64,000 bases of DNA, from assembly GCA_038030265.1 (NCBI GenBank), contig CM075941.1, positions 14,136,001 through 14,200,000 on the forward strand, in the 5' to 3' direction. The notes below the pieces were generated by a model, which was given only the letters and a program-made list of their open reading frames with translations, did not search any database and had not been told where the DNA came from. Of this stretch, positions 43,551 through 56,095 are shown piece by piece (position 1 is the stretch's first letter; every line of letters starts with the position of its first letter). The position numbers and the translations under genes are program-made. The stretch comes from Corythucha ciliata. Taxonomy: Eukaryota; Arthropoda; Insecta; Hemiptera; Tingidae.

Positions 43551-45934
43551 TTTACATTGGTAAGGGGCTTTATGGTAAGATGGCGTTCTGCCGTGTCTGT
43601 ACTTTAAAGAATCTCCATTGCTGTTAGCTCCACTGGCCAGAGAGTCTAAACATCTTTCGACAGAGCGTTTGTAGCTCTCGCGGCAGATTCAATCACGAGG
43701 GGGGGAGACAAGATGCCTCCCTATTCCCATCACAGTTTTATCCACCACCAGACATTTTTACAGCATTTTTATGTTGATAGAACGCTTATACAAGCAACGC
43801 CTTAAATATTTCTGAAAAACTTGGCTCATAAACCAAAGCGTGCATGGTAATTTAGCAGTTTTGCAGTTGTTTTATTCTTTTTTTTTAACGGCTTTTCACG
43901 CAAAATAGCTAGCTCGTTGCTTTTTTTTGGAAACTTGTCAGATATTTCGTTTCCACTCGAAAGATTAGGAACAGAACACTTTTAAACAAAGCTTTTCCCG
44001 GTCTTTCTCATGTAATATGCATGCTTCCTCATCGTCAACCCCTTTACATTTCTCCCCCCTCCCCCTCAACTCTCTCGCGGACTCTTTATGCGTATATGTA
44101 TATTTTCAAATTCCAAAACGACTTATTTTCGCCGCGTTAGTTTCTTATTCTTTCACGTACCACCCTCACGAGAATAATTATTCACCGACAGACAAAACTC
44201 TTTTACGCACGAATTCATTTTAAAATATACCCCCTCCCACCCCCCCGGCCACCGCCAACTCACTGATCGGATTCAACCAGACGTTTTAAAACGTGTGTTT
44301 TCTCGAAGTGGCGGATTTGAGCAGAGGGAAAAATGCTTACTCAAGCGTGAACCATTCAAGGGGAGGAAAATGAAATCTTCGACGATGGGATTTTCGACGA
44401 TGGGGCGAGAGTTTTCCTTGCTCAACTTTGTATTTATTTGGGGGTGAAAAAATGAGAGAAAAGAGAAGAAGGAAAACAGTTATACGCTACAGCTCAGAGG
44501 GTCTGGTATCTAACTTGATGGATGAGTAGGGGGTGGGGATGGGGTTTTTAAGACTTTTCTGGGAAAATGACTTATTTGCATTGTAGATTTGAGTAGCTAA
44601 AGTAAATTATACCCGGGAGCGAGTCAAATTTCAAAAAATAAATAAATAAAAACTCTGTCGGGATAGTTGCTAGTGTGGAGGAAAAGAGAGGAAATAGAGC
44701 GCTCGGTATAACTGGAAGGATGAAATTTCCAAAAATAAGGGCTAAGTTATGCACCAAAGCCAAATGTACAATTTATGAAAAACAAAAAACAATTTTCGGC
44801 CGTCACTGTCGCTCTGAGGTCAAGTTGTCTTATCGGAACTACGGCAAAATGACTCGTGTGTTACAATCATTAGCGACCGCTTCAATAAGTTTTCAGTAAA
44901 AATGATAACAAAGTAATAATGACTATGGTGATAATAAACATCAATTAGAGAGTCTTAGGACATAGGTAACACGGTTATATCGAGCTAATAGTAAAACATC
45001 GTGCTCGTGCCATGAAAAATAGAAAAGGTTTGTCGAACGAAGCGAAAAATGTTCTTAAAAACTTTTCTAGAATGATTAGTGGGATGGAAGTGAAAAAAAT
45101 AACGAAAAAAAGTTTAGTTTACGACGATGGTGGGGGGAGGGTAGGGAGGATTTTGAGAGATTCGGCCACAGTGATGATGATGAGGAAAGGAAGGGGCCCA
45201 GTTAAAATGTGGTGGCTAAGTGAGTTTTGTCATTAACTTTGAGTAAAAGAGACTATAAAAAGAAGAGAGAGAGAGAGAGAAAAAAAAAGGAGAAGAAGAC
45301 CGATAAGTTTGGAAGGTTTCAGGAGCCCTTTGAAGGGCGAAAAAGTATAGAAAAGGGTTAAGGGGCAGTATAGGAGTTGTGCTGGGGCGATGGTATAAAG
45401 AATATATCCGCTCAATGAAGTAAAGGATCACCATCCTCCATCTCGCGAACCTTCCCCTGAGGATAGTTTCCTCATCGATGGGTGTGAGAGTGGGTGCCGG
45501 GAGGGGGTTCAGCCCTTTCAGACCTGGTATAATATGTCGTAGAAGAGCAAATAAGGGGAAGGGGTGGAGGGGTTGAGGAAAGTTTTTTGGTTACATTGAG
45601 GGTCTAAAGTCTTTAGAAGAGCGAGAGGGGGAGGGATGAATATTTTTCTTCAGAGAGTTCCACAAAATAAGGGCTTTCACATGGCCTCGGGATAGGTCTG
45701 GTGTAACTGAAATTTTTTGTTCTTGTTTCGGAAAGGACTTCGGCCTTCCAGTCATCAAAGACTGGTTTGATACAGTTGCGGCGAGGTCCCGCCACCGTCA
45801 TGCCCTCTATTCCAGGCCTGCATATAACCGAAGTTTGAGGGCTCTTACCTTCCACCCACCCACTCATGGGAACGGTTAACCGGTTAAGACCGCTTAAAGC
45901 CGCGTAGTCAAATACAGCCGTGAATTACATCACT
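43551..45934. other. ~2.4 kb intergenic, purine-biased, no gene seen
   Basis: From about 44330 to 45660 the plus strand is strongly purine-rich (many g/a runs; a GA microsatellite near 45264-45282). All frames are short and without a recognised domain. A patch near 45740-45800 has 'agactggtttgatacagttg', which vaguely resembles a known arthropod repeat motif, but too weakly to call. Confidence 0.4.
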
Positions 45935-46115
45935 CACAGAGATAAATCTGCAGAATCGCCAGTTTTGGGGTATAATTATAGAGGAAATTGTCAGATTCCG
46001 GTCATTATCTCAGCGAAATTTCGAGTTCCGGGGATATTTCTTAGAGACAGCGGAGCCTGGGCTTTAGCAACCCACGGCCTGGGAGTTTCTCAGAAAGCTT
46101 TAGAAAAAAACCTTC
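45935..46115 (+). repeat. Family E repeats
   Basis: A few units with 'gcgaaatttcgagttccggg' character, directly upstream of the hAT-type element. Confidence 0.45.
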
Positions 46116-46123
46116 ATTTGCCG

Positions 46124-49100
46124 CAGGGGTGGGCAAGATACTTGAGTATTTAAAATACTTTGTATTTTAAATACAAAATACGTATTTTGTAATTGTATTT
46201 AAATACTTTTGGAAAAGTATTTGTATTTCTTTATTTAAAATACATTTTTGAAAGTATTTTGGGCTTTGTATTTGAAATACATTTTCAAAAGTATTTTGTA
46301 TTTCACACTCAACGAAAATACAAATACAAATACAAATACAAATACTTTTAATTTCAACGTTCTTTAGTTTCCACTTCTTCGCCACCATTCACCAGTATAA
46401 CCTAACTTAGTGACACCATATTCGGCACAAAAACCCGGTGTAATAACAGCCTTCGATTGACGTTTTCATTTTTCGAAAAAGTGGAGAGGGAAGAGTAGTC
46501 ATGGTGGGAGGTGGAAGTTCCGAATTCCTTGTTAGCACAACTGCCGCAAAAATGATGCTAGCGGATGGAAACTTGGCAAAAAAATGGATCATACAGAGCT
46601 GTACAAGTAAACAAAACTCGTGGCAATTATTACGAAAAACAACGCTAATTCGAGTTTAAACTGAACCAAAATGGCAAATTCACAACTCAAATGGCGAAAA
46701 ATCGCCTATTAATATGAAAAAAAGAGAATAGATAATGTGTTAATTCGCTGCAAAATTATCAGAAAACGCTATTTCACAGCTGAAATGAAGAAAAATCAAT
46801 AATTCGCGGCTGAAATTGAGAAAACGAAAATCTGTATAGCTTCTGAAAGAATCGAGGCTCAAACTGAGAAACAGCGCTAATCCGCAGACAAAAATTGCTC
46901 ACGCGGGCTAAAACCTAAAAAAACTACGCGGCTAGAATTGATAAAAATACTAATTAGCGGGGCCAACTTTAAGAAAAACACTAATTTTCAACTCAAACTG
47001 AGAAAAAAGTGCTAATTGGCTGCTAAAAAATGGCTAAACTGCAGCTGAAAATGAGGAAAACGCCAAATCGTGGCTCAAATGGAGGAAAATCGCCAAACAA
47101 ACGAAAGAATCCCTTCTGCACTGCTAAAATTGATTAAAAGTGCTAACCCGTGGCAAAAATTGGTTAAAGTTGTAGCGTACCAACAGCTAACAAACCTCAA
47201 GTTTTATTTTTAAAAATAACAAATATTATGTTAAAAAACAACATAAGTCAGTTTGATCGCGAGTTCGTATTTCCCCAATTTTTCAATGTCGTTATACAAA
47301 AGATCTCTAAATTTTTCGTTGGCCGTTATTTTGTATACCGAAGAGAGCGCGACCCACAAAGACACTAAACCTTGAAAAATTGACAAAACGCAAATGCGTA
47401 GCTTCTGTTCGAGGCAAAAACTAAACAATAAACGCTAATCCATAGCAAAAATTGAAGGAAAAATGCAACCTGGGACTGAAGTGTTAAAAAAAAACAGCTA
47501 ATATTGAAAAATTCACTATAATTAGCCTGTCATAAATAAATAAAAACTCTCGTTTTCAGCTCAAATTGGGAAAAAGTGTTATTCCCGGCTAAAATTTGAG
47601 AAAATCACGAATTCGTGACTGAAAAATTAAGGTAATTCGAGAATTCACAGATTATAGAAACGCTTCAAAGCAGCTAAAGTGGAAAAAAACGCGAATTTAC
47701 GGCTAAAATTGAGGAAAATAATCGCGGATAAAGTGTGTTGGAATTTCTAATTCCGCCTTCTGACAACAACTTTGTGGCTAAAATGGAGGTAAACGGCAAA
47801 TTCATGGTTATAAGTAAAAGAAAAAACACTGATTCACGGCTAGAAGTGAGATGAAGCTCTATTCTACATATAATTAAAATTGAAAAAATTACTAATGCGG
47901 TGCCACTTTGCGGCTAATATAGAGAAAATCAGTAATTATTCTAGCTAGAATAAAAAGGAAAAGTTAATTTTTAGCCTAAATTGAAACAAAAAGTGCTAAT
48001 TCACTGTCAAAAATGGAATAATTGCCAATTTGCAGTAAAAATATCGGAAAACGCCAATTCGTGGCTAAAATGAACAAACTTCGCTAATACACGGGCTAGA
48101 AATAGCTACTGCACTGCTAAAATTACGAAAAAGCGCTAATTTACGGCTAAAATTGAGACAAATTTAAATTTGCGTCAAAAATTGGAAATACGTTAATAGC
48201 CGGCTTCCTCGGGAGACTTTGAGGCTAAAATTGAGAAAAAGCGCTAATTTATGGCTATGAGTGAAAAACTCGCAAATTCGCGGCTAAAACTGAGACGAAA
48301 TCGCTATTCCGCAGTGTATGGTTACGGTGAACGAAAAATGCTAATTTGTGGTAAACATTTCGAGAATTTTACGGCTAATATTGAGTAATTTTCAGCTCAT
48401 ACTGAGTAAACCACTAGGAAAAATCGCTAATTTGCATCTAAAATTTTGGAAGACGCCAACTCGAGGAAAGTTGAAGAAACATCGCTGATTCACAGAAAAC
48501 CAAATCTTCTTTGCTGCTAAAGTTGGGGAAAAGCGCATATTTATGTCTTTATGGTGGTGGGGGGGGGGATTACCCCGCTAATCACTTGCTAATTTGCGGC
48601 AAAAAGCGCTAATTTGCTGTTGAAGTTGACAAAAAGCACTCATTCGTGGCTAAAATGGAGAAATTCGCAGTTTAAACTTGGCATAAACGCTGTTTAGCGG
48701 ATAGACTGTGGAAATAGCGGTAATTTGCCTACAATATATGGAAAAGGCCATGGCTAAAATTAGGAAAAGGCCTTAGAGGTTACCAATAGAGGTTTTATTT
48801 ATGTTTAGAGACTTTTAGGGGCCTCTTAAAGATTTCCGCCCCGGGCCCCGATATAGGTCACCAGTGACCTCACCTCCTTTTCAGCTCACGATCCACCAGT
48901 GCTTGCCGGTTCGGTACTAAATACGTGGTGAGAACTTGTCTACATTTTTTGCACATCGCCATTTCGCGCTGCTACATTTTGTCAACTTGTCTATTGAAGG
49001 ACCTGATATTTTTGAATTATATATTTTTCGTGTTTTTCGCACTATCTGCCGTCGAAGTCGAATTTTTGAAAATTATTTTATTTGTATTTTATTCAAAATA

Positions 49101-49202
49101 CAATTCAAAAAGTATTTGTATTTCAGTATTTAAAATACATTTTTGAAAGTATTTTGGGCTTTGTATTTAAAATACATTTTCCAAGTATTTTGCCCACCCC
49201 TG
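46124..49202. mobile_element. hAT-type non-autonomous transposon, 3,079 bp
   Basis: Starts 'caggggtgggcaa' and ends with the reverse complement 'tgcccacccctg'. It is flanked by a perfect 8-bp target duplication, atttgccg, at 46116-46123 and 49203-49210. The 8-bp duplication and the CAGGGGTGGGCAA-type ends are diagnostic of the hAT superfamily. Both subterminal regions (about 46140-46345 and 49060-49190) are packed with palindromic 'gtattttaaatac' units. There is no transposase frame. The interior is mostly a family C array (46630-48780). The target site is itself a family C-like unit (atttgccgctataaaa). Confidence 0.85.
46630..48780 (+). repeat. Family C array carried inside the hAT-type element
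   Basis: About 2.1 kb of forward family C units ('gctaattcgcggctaaaatt' type), about 30 bp each and heavily diverged, with a G run near 48559. It is the main cargo of the transposon at 46124-49202. Confidence 0.75.
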
Positions 49203-49210
49203 ATTTGCCG

Positions 49211-50085
49211 CTATAAAAAATTGATAAAAAATGTGATGTTTTGGGCTATTCCATGCTACAACTTTGGAAAAAGTTCTAAATTGCGGCTATAATAGAGGAA
49301 AACTGCTTATTTCCGGTTTATTCTTGATGCAAATTCCAGGCAAATCCGGGCGCGTTGGTGAACTTCGTTCACCAAACACAGATTTCAGTATGTCACTCCT
49401 AGACTAAGATACTTCTGGAATTCTCCTCTTTAGTACCTTCCTGATATGTCTTCTTGGATTGATATGCGGCGTTATCCGGGCTAAAATCGGGTTTACAAGT
49501 CAGTTACTGGTCCAGATTGAGAATAAAAGGGAGCCCGTGAACCAGTATCACCAGCAGTTCACCACTTGAACTTTTTCGAAGAATACCGTCGTAATAACGT
49601 GGGCTCGCTCGAAGGGAAATGATGAGTCAACATAATTTATCAATAATGTACCCAAATGAGTGAATAATTCATTAAGCAAATGCTTAACTTGTTCGTCGGC
49701 GGCTCAAATTAGCCCCCCTATGATCCTGGGGCAATCGCGCCAGCGTTGGTGGGTCAATTTGCCTAGTAGTCTCCCCCCTGCACATCTAAAAATTTTATTT
49801 CCTTATTTCATGCCCAAAAACGTTCCCTTTTGGCAAATTGGAACCATATTAGTTGTAAATTAACCGCGAAAATGTGGCTGTTGAACGAAGTTCACCACGC
49901 GCCCGGTAGTGATGCTCAGATGAACGCGCCCGCTTTAGTGTTAAGAAATTATACCTACGTTTATCCATGGTAAAAATTGGGAAAAAGCGTTAACTCGATA
50001 CTAAAATTCAGAAAAAAGAGATAATTCTTCGCTAAAGCCATTGATTTGCGGCTAAAATTGGAGAAAAACTATAATCCACATCCCC
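49211..50085 (+). repeat. Family C remnants flanking a 561-bp inverted-repeat element
   Basis: Scattered units ('gcggctaaaattggagaaaa', 'gggaaaaagcgttaactcg') at 49211-49340 and 49965-50085, on either side of the element at 49346-49906. They are the continuation of the array the hAT-type element inserted into. Confidence 0.5.
49346..49906. mobile_element. 561-bp element with GC-rich terminal inverted repeats
   Basis: The left end 'ccgggcgcgttggtgaactt' is matched by the right end, whose reverse complement starts 'ccgggcgcgtggtgaacttc', with one base gained or lost. The terminus contains the palindrome ggtgaacttcgttcacc. It lies between blocks of family C. No transposase and no clear target duplication; superfamily unassigned. 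Confidence 0.7.
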
Positions 50086-50269
50086 CCCGCCAACCACTTT
50101 CTAAATCCGTCAGATCTGACGGGAATTCCAAATCAAATTGGCAACGCTGGTTTAGGATGTAAAGTAAAGAACAATTACAGTTTTGAGATGATTTTTGTGG
50201 CGGAGATGGAACCCATGACCCAGCCTAATCCTGACGATTAACAACGTTATAGGAAGTTTCGGATATTAT

Positions 50270-50870
50270 TAAACGTGAAAATGCCTTTTGCGAGTCTTAT
50301 TTTCTTGCTGAAATGCAAGTTTTGAGTCTTAAATTTAGCAATGTAGTGTAAATACAAATAAATCAATTGCAAGTTTCAGCGTAATATCTTTGAAAGTAAG
50401 CTTCTGTCCACAAGCTCGTCAAGACGGACCGGGTCATCGGCTGACGAAGCTCACGCAGTCACGCGCATGCACCGTACCCTCCAACAATGTTGCAACATTT
50501 TGGAGGCTAATATCTGTGAAATTGGACGTTTCAAGGCACAATATTCGCAAAGTTGCTAGTTTCAGGTCTAAATTTCAACGAGAATGTAAGTTCTCCGCAA
50601 GAGGCCCATACTGACCGTGAGCTAGCCGGCTCCGACTGCACTCGCTTTCTGGCGAATAGCGGTTTAATTACAATATTAAGGGGGTAAATATTTGTATTTT
50701 TGCAAAATCGGGTCATAATTTACGTAAAATTACTAGTTTCCGGGCTGAATGTACGCGAAATTGAAAGTTTCGGCTGATCGGATGTTAATTTAAGCGAAAA
50801 TGCAAGTTCAGGGCCTTAACGTTCAAGCAACATTGCATGTTTTGGGGTATTTTTCGGCATGTTCAACAGG
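50270..50870 (+). repeat. Family E degenerate repeats
   Basis: The clearest family E block: units such as 'gcgaaattgcaagtttc' and 'gggtctaaatttcaacg' recur at about 33 bp. GC-rich interruptions lie at 50410-50490 and 50610-50660. Confidence 0.55.
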
Positions 50871-51059
50871 CTAGTCGGCACTTACAGTGTGGCCAAGCGC
50901 CCTGAGCTTGACGAAACACGTGACCCCCCCTCCCCCGACATTATCCAACGCGTTAATTTTTGAGACGAATACCCTCAAGGGCTCAGGAGAATGTGAAATG
51001 CTGCCCACCCTTTGTCTACACAGGAGCTGTGATAGCTTTTTGAGTGGAATTTGTGTGTA

Positions 51060-52290
51060 TGGACCAGTAAAAGGGTCAAAATCCACGAAATTGGTCTATT
51101 TTGTGGGTGGACGTGCGAAATTGTCTGTTTGAAGAGCTCATCAACCCAGCAAAAGTCGTTCCCCCGTGGCAGGGGGCTGGCCATGCTCCTCAAATCTGAG
51201 GGTAAATCCCCTCCCCGGCTCAACCACTCAAACTGAACGCAGAATAAATTTGCCACAAATCATAATGTAAATCCACGAAATTTCACGTTTGGAGAAGCTG
51301 AATCCACGAAATTCTTTTGCGAAATTGGTTATTTGGATAAGCCATGCTCCACAAAATTGTTTTTGAATGAGTCAAAGGAGCGAAATTATGCTTTCGTAGC
51401 AGGGAAACCTTCGAAATTGCTTTTTAGAGGTGAACTTGTGCTGCGAAACTCGTTTTTGCCAATTCCACGAAATTCTACGTTTCATAAAGCCGGACTTGCC
51501 AAATTGGTTTTTCGAATGGCCCGAACATACATGCCGCGGAATGTACGTTTTGCGAAGGACATTGGTTTCAGTCAAATTTTACCACTCTGCACGGCCGGCC
51601 ATTGAGTGTTGCATTGCGTCAAGACTTTTTCTTGGAAAGCGCGTCGGCCGCTGCGTCCACGAGAAAATTCGGGGGCTCCCGGAAAAGCGGCAAAAATCAC
51701 CGAAATCACAGGACGAGCACGGCCTTTACAGGTTCGTCTAATCCATAATGCGTTTCGATTTTCAGACTTCCCGTGGCGAGAAACCCTGAGATACGTGGTT
51801 TCGTAACTTTTTGAATTTTAACAATTTTTGCCTAAAACAACCATGGCCAGGTGGGCGTATTTTTTGGCCATTTTTCACAAAGTGTAGTGATCTAAGCCGA
51901 AGGTCCCAGCCTGAAAGCCCCCGAGGGGTCGTTATAGATAGGGCCTCTCAAAGTAGCTAAAAATGAGCATTTTAAGACAAGGAATTGGATTATTGTGGAT
52001 AGAAACACGCAACTATGGGTTTTGAATGGCTGAACTCCGCAAAATTAATTTATTGAAAGTTTCCAACCCGGCGAAATTGGTTCATAGTGATCGCAGACCA
52101 CACGAGTTTGGTTCTTCAAGTTTGGTAAGTCCCACAAATTTGGCTTTTTCATGTCAATCCACAAGAATTTCTTTTATTGTGAGGGCAGCCACCACGATCT
52201 TGGGTCTTTTGGAGGGCTAACAATGATGTGCAGTTGGCTTTCAGAAGGGTCCAACCTCGTGAGCTTGGTTTATTGAGAGTGCCGCACCAT
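51060..52290 (-). repeat. Family B repeat array, reverse orientation
   Basis: Plus-strand units of 'cacgaaattggtttttgaa' with 'gagccaatcc'-type spacers, as at 27850-29420. A GC-richer unrelated stretch sits at 51590-51950. Confidence 0.65.
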
Positions 52291-54506
52291 GAAATCCATA
52301 GGGGGGGGGGTGAGGGTAGATGGGCCCCTCTTATTCTTAGTCCGACAACTTCCTAAACAACCCCCCCCCCAAAAATCGCCAGGTTTAATAGTTTTTTGAT
52401 TGTTTCAAACCCCGCCTTTTAAAAGGAAACCCGCACACTTTATATGCAAATAGGACAGTAATTCACGCTCGAATCTTCCAAAAATCATAATTCCTCCCTT
52501 TCCGCCCTTGACTGTTGGCGAAGGGTTGAAAGGAAGTTGTATAAAAATTGATGGTTTCATTTAAAAGCTATTAAAAGAGGCCTAGGTGTGGAAAAGACTC
52601 GTTCGGTAACGAGTTGGAAGAGAAATCGTAAATATTAATCACGCGGGGAGGAGTTTTAAAGGCAAATCGAAAAGCTGGTTGTGGTGGTAGCGTGGTGGCG
52701 GTGGTGGGGGTGGTTATGAGAGGGCATCGGTGATTTTAACCGAACCGAAGCTTTCCAAATTGTGTTTCTAAAAAGGTTGCTGGGGAGGGGAAGAAGGAAG
52801 AAGAATAAATTCTTATTTTATTATTCCGGAGGGGGCTGCTAATGCTCTTTTGAGGTGGTGGTTCGACTCGTATAGATTGGTGGCAGGGGAGGGTTGAGTG
52901 AGAAGCTCTCAAACCACTTTGTCTGTCCCCGACCCCTCCAACCTATACCAATACAATCACAACTCCTATACAATTTTCAGCCCCGTTCATAACAGAATGT
53001 CTTGAGAAATGCAATTCCTTTATGGAGTGTTTTAAAAACCTGAAAAATGAGGGGCGGGAGGCAATAAATGAGCGTCTCCTTCAATAAATTGGGGGAGGGG
53101 GGTCCTGATGGTAAAGAAATTCAAGTTTTTTTCATCCCTTGATGCCCAGTCTGTTGTCGTTAGCTTTACCTCTACAAATTTCCTTTGATTTTCTTTTAAA
53201 AATCTTAAACTTATACGGTGTCGAATTCTATTCGAATTTAGGCCATAAAATTTCGTCTAATACCGTCGCTTTCTTCTATCGTACACTTGAGACTCTCTCT
53301 TTCTCCATGAATGAAATAGATCGGATAAAGAATAGAGCCACCGGCACAGTAAGAACATAAGCATTTACGGCTGAGAGGGGGGTGGAGTTGAAATACTTCG
53401 CCAAGTGTGTCGCTTGATATCAGAAGCTGATAAATAGGGCTGGGATGGTGGGCGGTGGTGGAAGGGAAGGGCTTTGGTTATATAAGAAGGAGAGAAAGCT
53501 AATGGAGTGAACAAGACTCTTCTTCTTCAAAGGGGTGGAGTTTGGCAAACCTCGCCGGATCTCTTCGGTGTATATTTACGGCGGGGGGGGGGGTCGGGAG
53601 TAAGAGAAAGGACTTTATTTCTCGTGAAACGTACATATTGATTGTGAGGAGAGGGAAAAAGGGTAGTGGACAATTGAAAAACGGAAATGCTTTCGAAAAA
53701 ACATATAAATCCGGCCTATAGGCCACACACCATAGGGTATACATATACGCCAAGGACTAATGATGTCGCGTTCATATTGTTGTTTGAAAGTCTTCAAACA
53801 ATTTAGCTATTCAAACAACGTGCAACTGTTTCCGCTTTTCCTGAGATAATAGAAATATTCTGAAGATCCATTCCCACCCCTCCCCCGCTCGCCCATGTGT
53901 CAATCCAAACTGCCTGACTCAAGCTTTGCGGCCCCTTTTCAAAGCCATTTAAAAAGGGATAAAGTCGACTTTTTTTTCTTCTTTTTCTGGTTGGAAAGAT
54001 TAAAATCGCGTTCCCTCCACGCGTCCCCTTCGAAAAGTGTTCCAATTTTAACTGGAAGGCACGCACGTATTAGTTTCAGGGTGGAGAGGGGCGATGGGAT
54101 AGGGAGTGTGAACGAGATGCAACGTTCGACTAAAGTGATTCTTCAATCCTGGCCTTCACCCCCCTCCCACCATTCTCCAACGAGCGACGTCGACCCGTCC
54201 AATCAATCTAGTACAGGCGTCTCAGAGGACCATAGATGGAGGGTGAGGGGGAACGGAGACAAGATTGAAGATAGTGCGTGTGTATTGAACTGTCTAGATG
54301 GTAGCGCAGATAAAAATAAATAGAAGTCGTAAAGAGAAAACGGATATTGTAATGTGAAAGAAGGTCGTTTCATTCTCCGTCACTCACTCTCTCTCTCTCA
54401 CATTTACCTGACAGCTATTTCCAGCATGTGGCAGAGGTCAAAATGCAATTAATCTTTGCCAGATAGTGGGTGAGAGGGCGTAGAAGGGGGTCACGCTGAA
54501 TGTTAA
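52291..54506. other. ~2.2 kb intergenic, no gene seen
   Basis: G-rich on the plus strand, with a GGTGGT-type patch at about 52680-52715 that could form G-quadruplex, several G or C runs, and no ORF with a recognisable domain. The 142-codon frame at 53895-54323 crosses a T-run and looks like chance. Confidence 0.4.
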
Positions 54507-54900
54507 GGGGGGGGGGTTCAGGCGGGTTTCCTCGACCCCTTCCCAGTCACTCCTCGCCAATACTTCGCACATAAATTTTGGTTCCATTTCTGCACCAATT
54601 TTCGATTGCAAAGCCTTATTTTAATCTTCAGGAAGTTCTACAGTGACGTTAGATCTTGCTTTTTCAATTTTTCCCTCTAAAATAACCCCAAAACACTTTA
54701 GAATTCAAATGTGTTTTAAGGTAATTTCAGGGATAAAAATTGAAAAAGCAAGATCTAAGGTCACTGTAGAACTTCCTGAAGATTAAAATAAGACTTTGAA
54801 ATCGAACATTGGTGCAGAAGTGGAGCCAAAATTGATGTACGAAGTTTAGGCGAGGGACGATTGGGAAGGGGTCGAGGAAACCCGCCTGAATCCCCCCCCC
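54507..54900. mobile_element. 394-bp near-perfect palindrome between TTAA sites
   Basis: The two halves (54507-54703 and 54705-54900) are almost complete reverse complements with practically no loop; the centre is near 'tagaattcaaa'. TTAA lies at each boundary (54503-54506 and 54901-54904), the target duplication of piggyBac-type elements. The outer ends are G/C homopolymers, which is not a typical piggyBac terminus, so the superfamily is only suggested. No ORF. Confidence 0.8.
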
Positions 54901-55009
54901 TTAAAAGTGCCCAGAAAAAAGAATTAAAGGGTAGGCAACTGCCCGCATAACGCTCTGTGCTGTGCTGGTTGATGCCTAAGACACAGTGAATATTATTTTT
55001 ATACTATTT

Positions 55010-55740
55010 TGGGTGTTGGCTCATTTGAAAGAGTATTTCGTGCGTCTGGCTCTTTCAAAAACAAAATAGTTCATGGACTGGCACGTTGGAAACAAATTTG
55101 GTGGAGTTGGCTAACTGAGAAAACAAAATTTTGCAGGGTTGGCCATTTAGAAACAAATTACGCAGTGGCTGGCTCATCCAAAAAGACAATTTCGCTGTAT
55201 AAAGAACAAAATTTCGTGTAGATGATGCATTCCTATAGCCATTTTTGTCTTGAAGCGTGAGAATGCAAACGAGAACGCGTATAGCACAGGCTTCCTTCAT
55301 AAGGCCACTAAGCGAGTTTTGGCTGGCTCTTCCAAAACTAATTTCCCGCATGGGATTTGGCTCTTTGTAGAAAGAAAGTTCGTGTGTTTGGCCCTTTCGA
55401 GGCCCAATTCCAATAATTTGGCACTTTAAAGATGAAAATTTCGCTATCTATGCTCTTTTAAAACCCAATATCATAGACTTGACTCCTTCTAGATGCAAAT
55501 AATCTCGTGGAATTTGGCAATTTCGCTTGAATTTAGATAATTTAAGAATCACATTTCGTAGATTTAGCACTTCGAAGAAAAACATTGCGAAGGTTTTTGA
55601 CTCTTTCGAATCTTACATTTCGTGAATTTGGCTTTTTCCAAAAACCATTTCGCGGGTTTGGCTCTTTGAAAAGAGAAATTTCTCGAAGTTGGCTCATTTA
55701 TGGTTCATTCTGCTACTTGACAAAAGAGACAGTGAGTGTG
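55010..55740 (+). repeat. Family B repeat array
   Basis: Forward units ('aatttcgtgaatttggctc', 'tttcaaaaaccaa') ending directly at the terminal motif of element F. Confidence 0.7.
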
Positions 55741-55745
55741 TCACC

Positions 55746-56095
55746 CAGGGGCGTGGCCAGCCCTTGGTCCAGGGGTCGGCAGAAGTTGTCAGAAGCTCTA
55801 TAGACCCCCAGCAAGCGAACTGGTAGTGCATCTACTAGATATAGGCGCTTTAAATTGTTCCCCAGAAACTTAATTTTCACAGAAAGGGTCAGTATCCGTC
55901 AAAAACTAACATTTCAGGTTGTAAAATATCCTTCTATAAATAACCTTCTATTCCAACAATTGTTCAATGTCCAAAAACTGACAATGTTTTCCCCAAAAAA
56001 ATTGATACTCCTACGAAGAGCTTAGCCCTCTAACGCAGGGTGTCCGAATTTTCAACTTCTGGCCTGAGGGACGTTAAAAACTAACATTTTTAAGC
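55746..56095 (+). repeat. Dispersed element F, copy with terminal motif (forward)
   Basis: Begins 'caggggcgtggccagccc' and shares 'agaaagggtcagtatccgtc', 'tgacaatgttttcccc' and 'gagcttagccctc' with the diverged copy at 3116-3560, and its start and 'agggtc' segment with 31340-31655. It runs straight into the reversed family A array. Confidence 0.6.

Noticed and set aside
45613..45867. 84-codon minus ORF and a nearby 'gactggtttgat' repeat-like motif
   Set aside because: The motif loosely resembles an arthropod interspersed repeat, but the match is too short and no element boundaries are visible.
46407..46592. Transposase remnant in the hAT-type element
   Set aside because: The 61-residue minus frame has no hAT dimerisation or catalytic motif.
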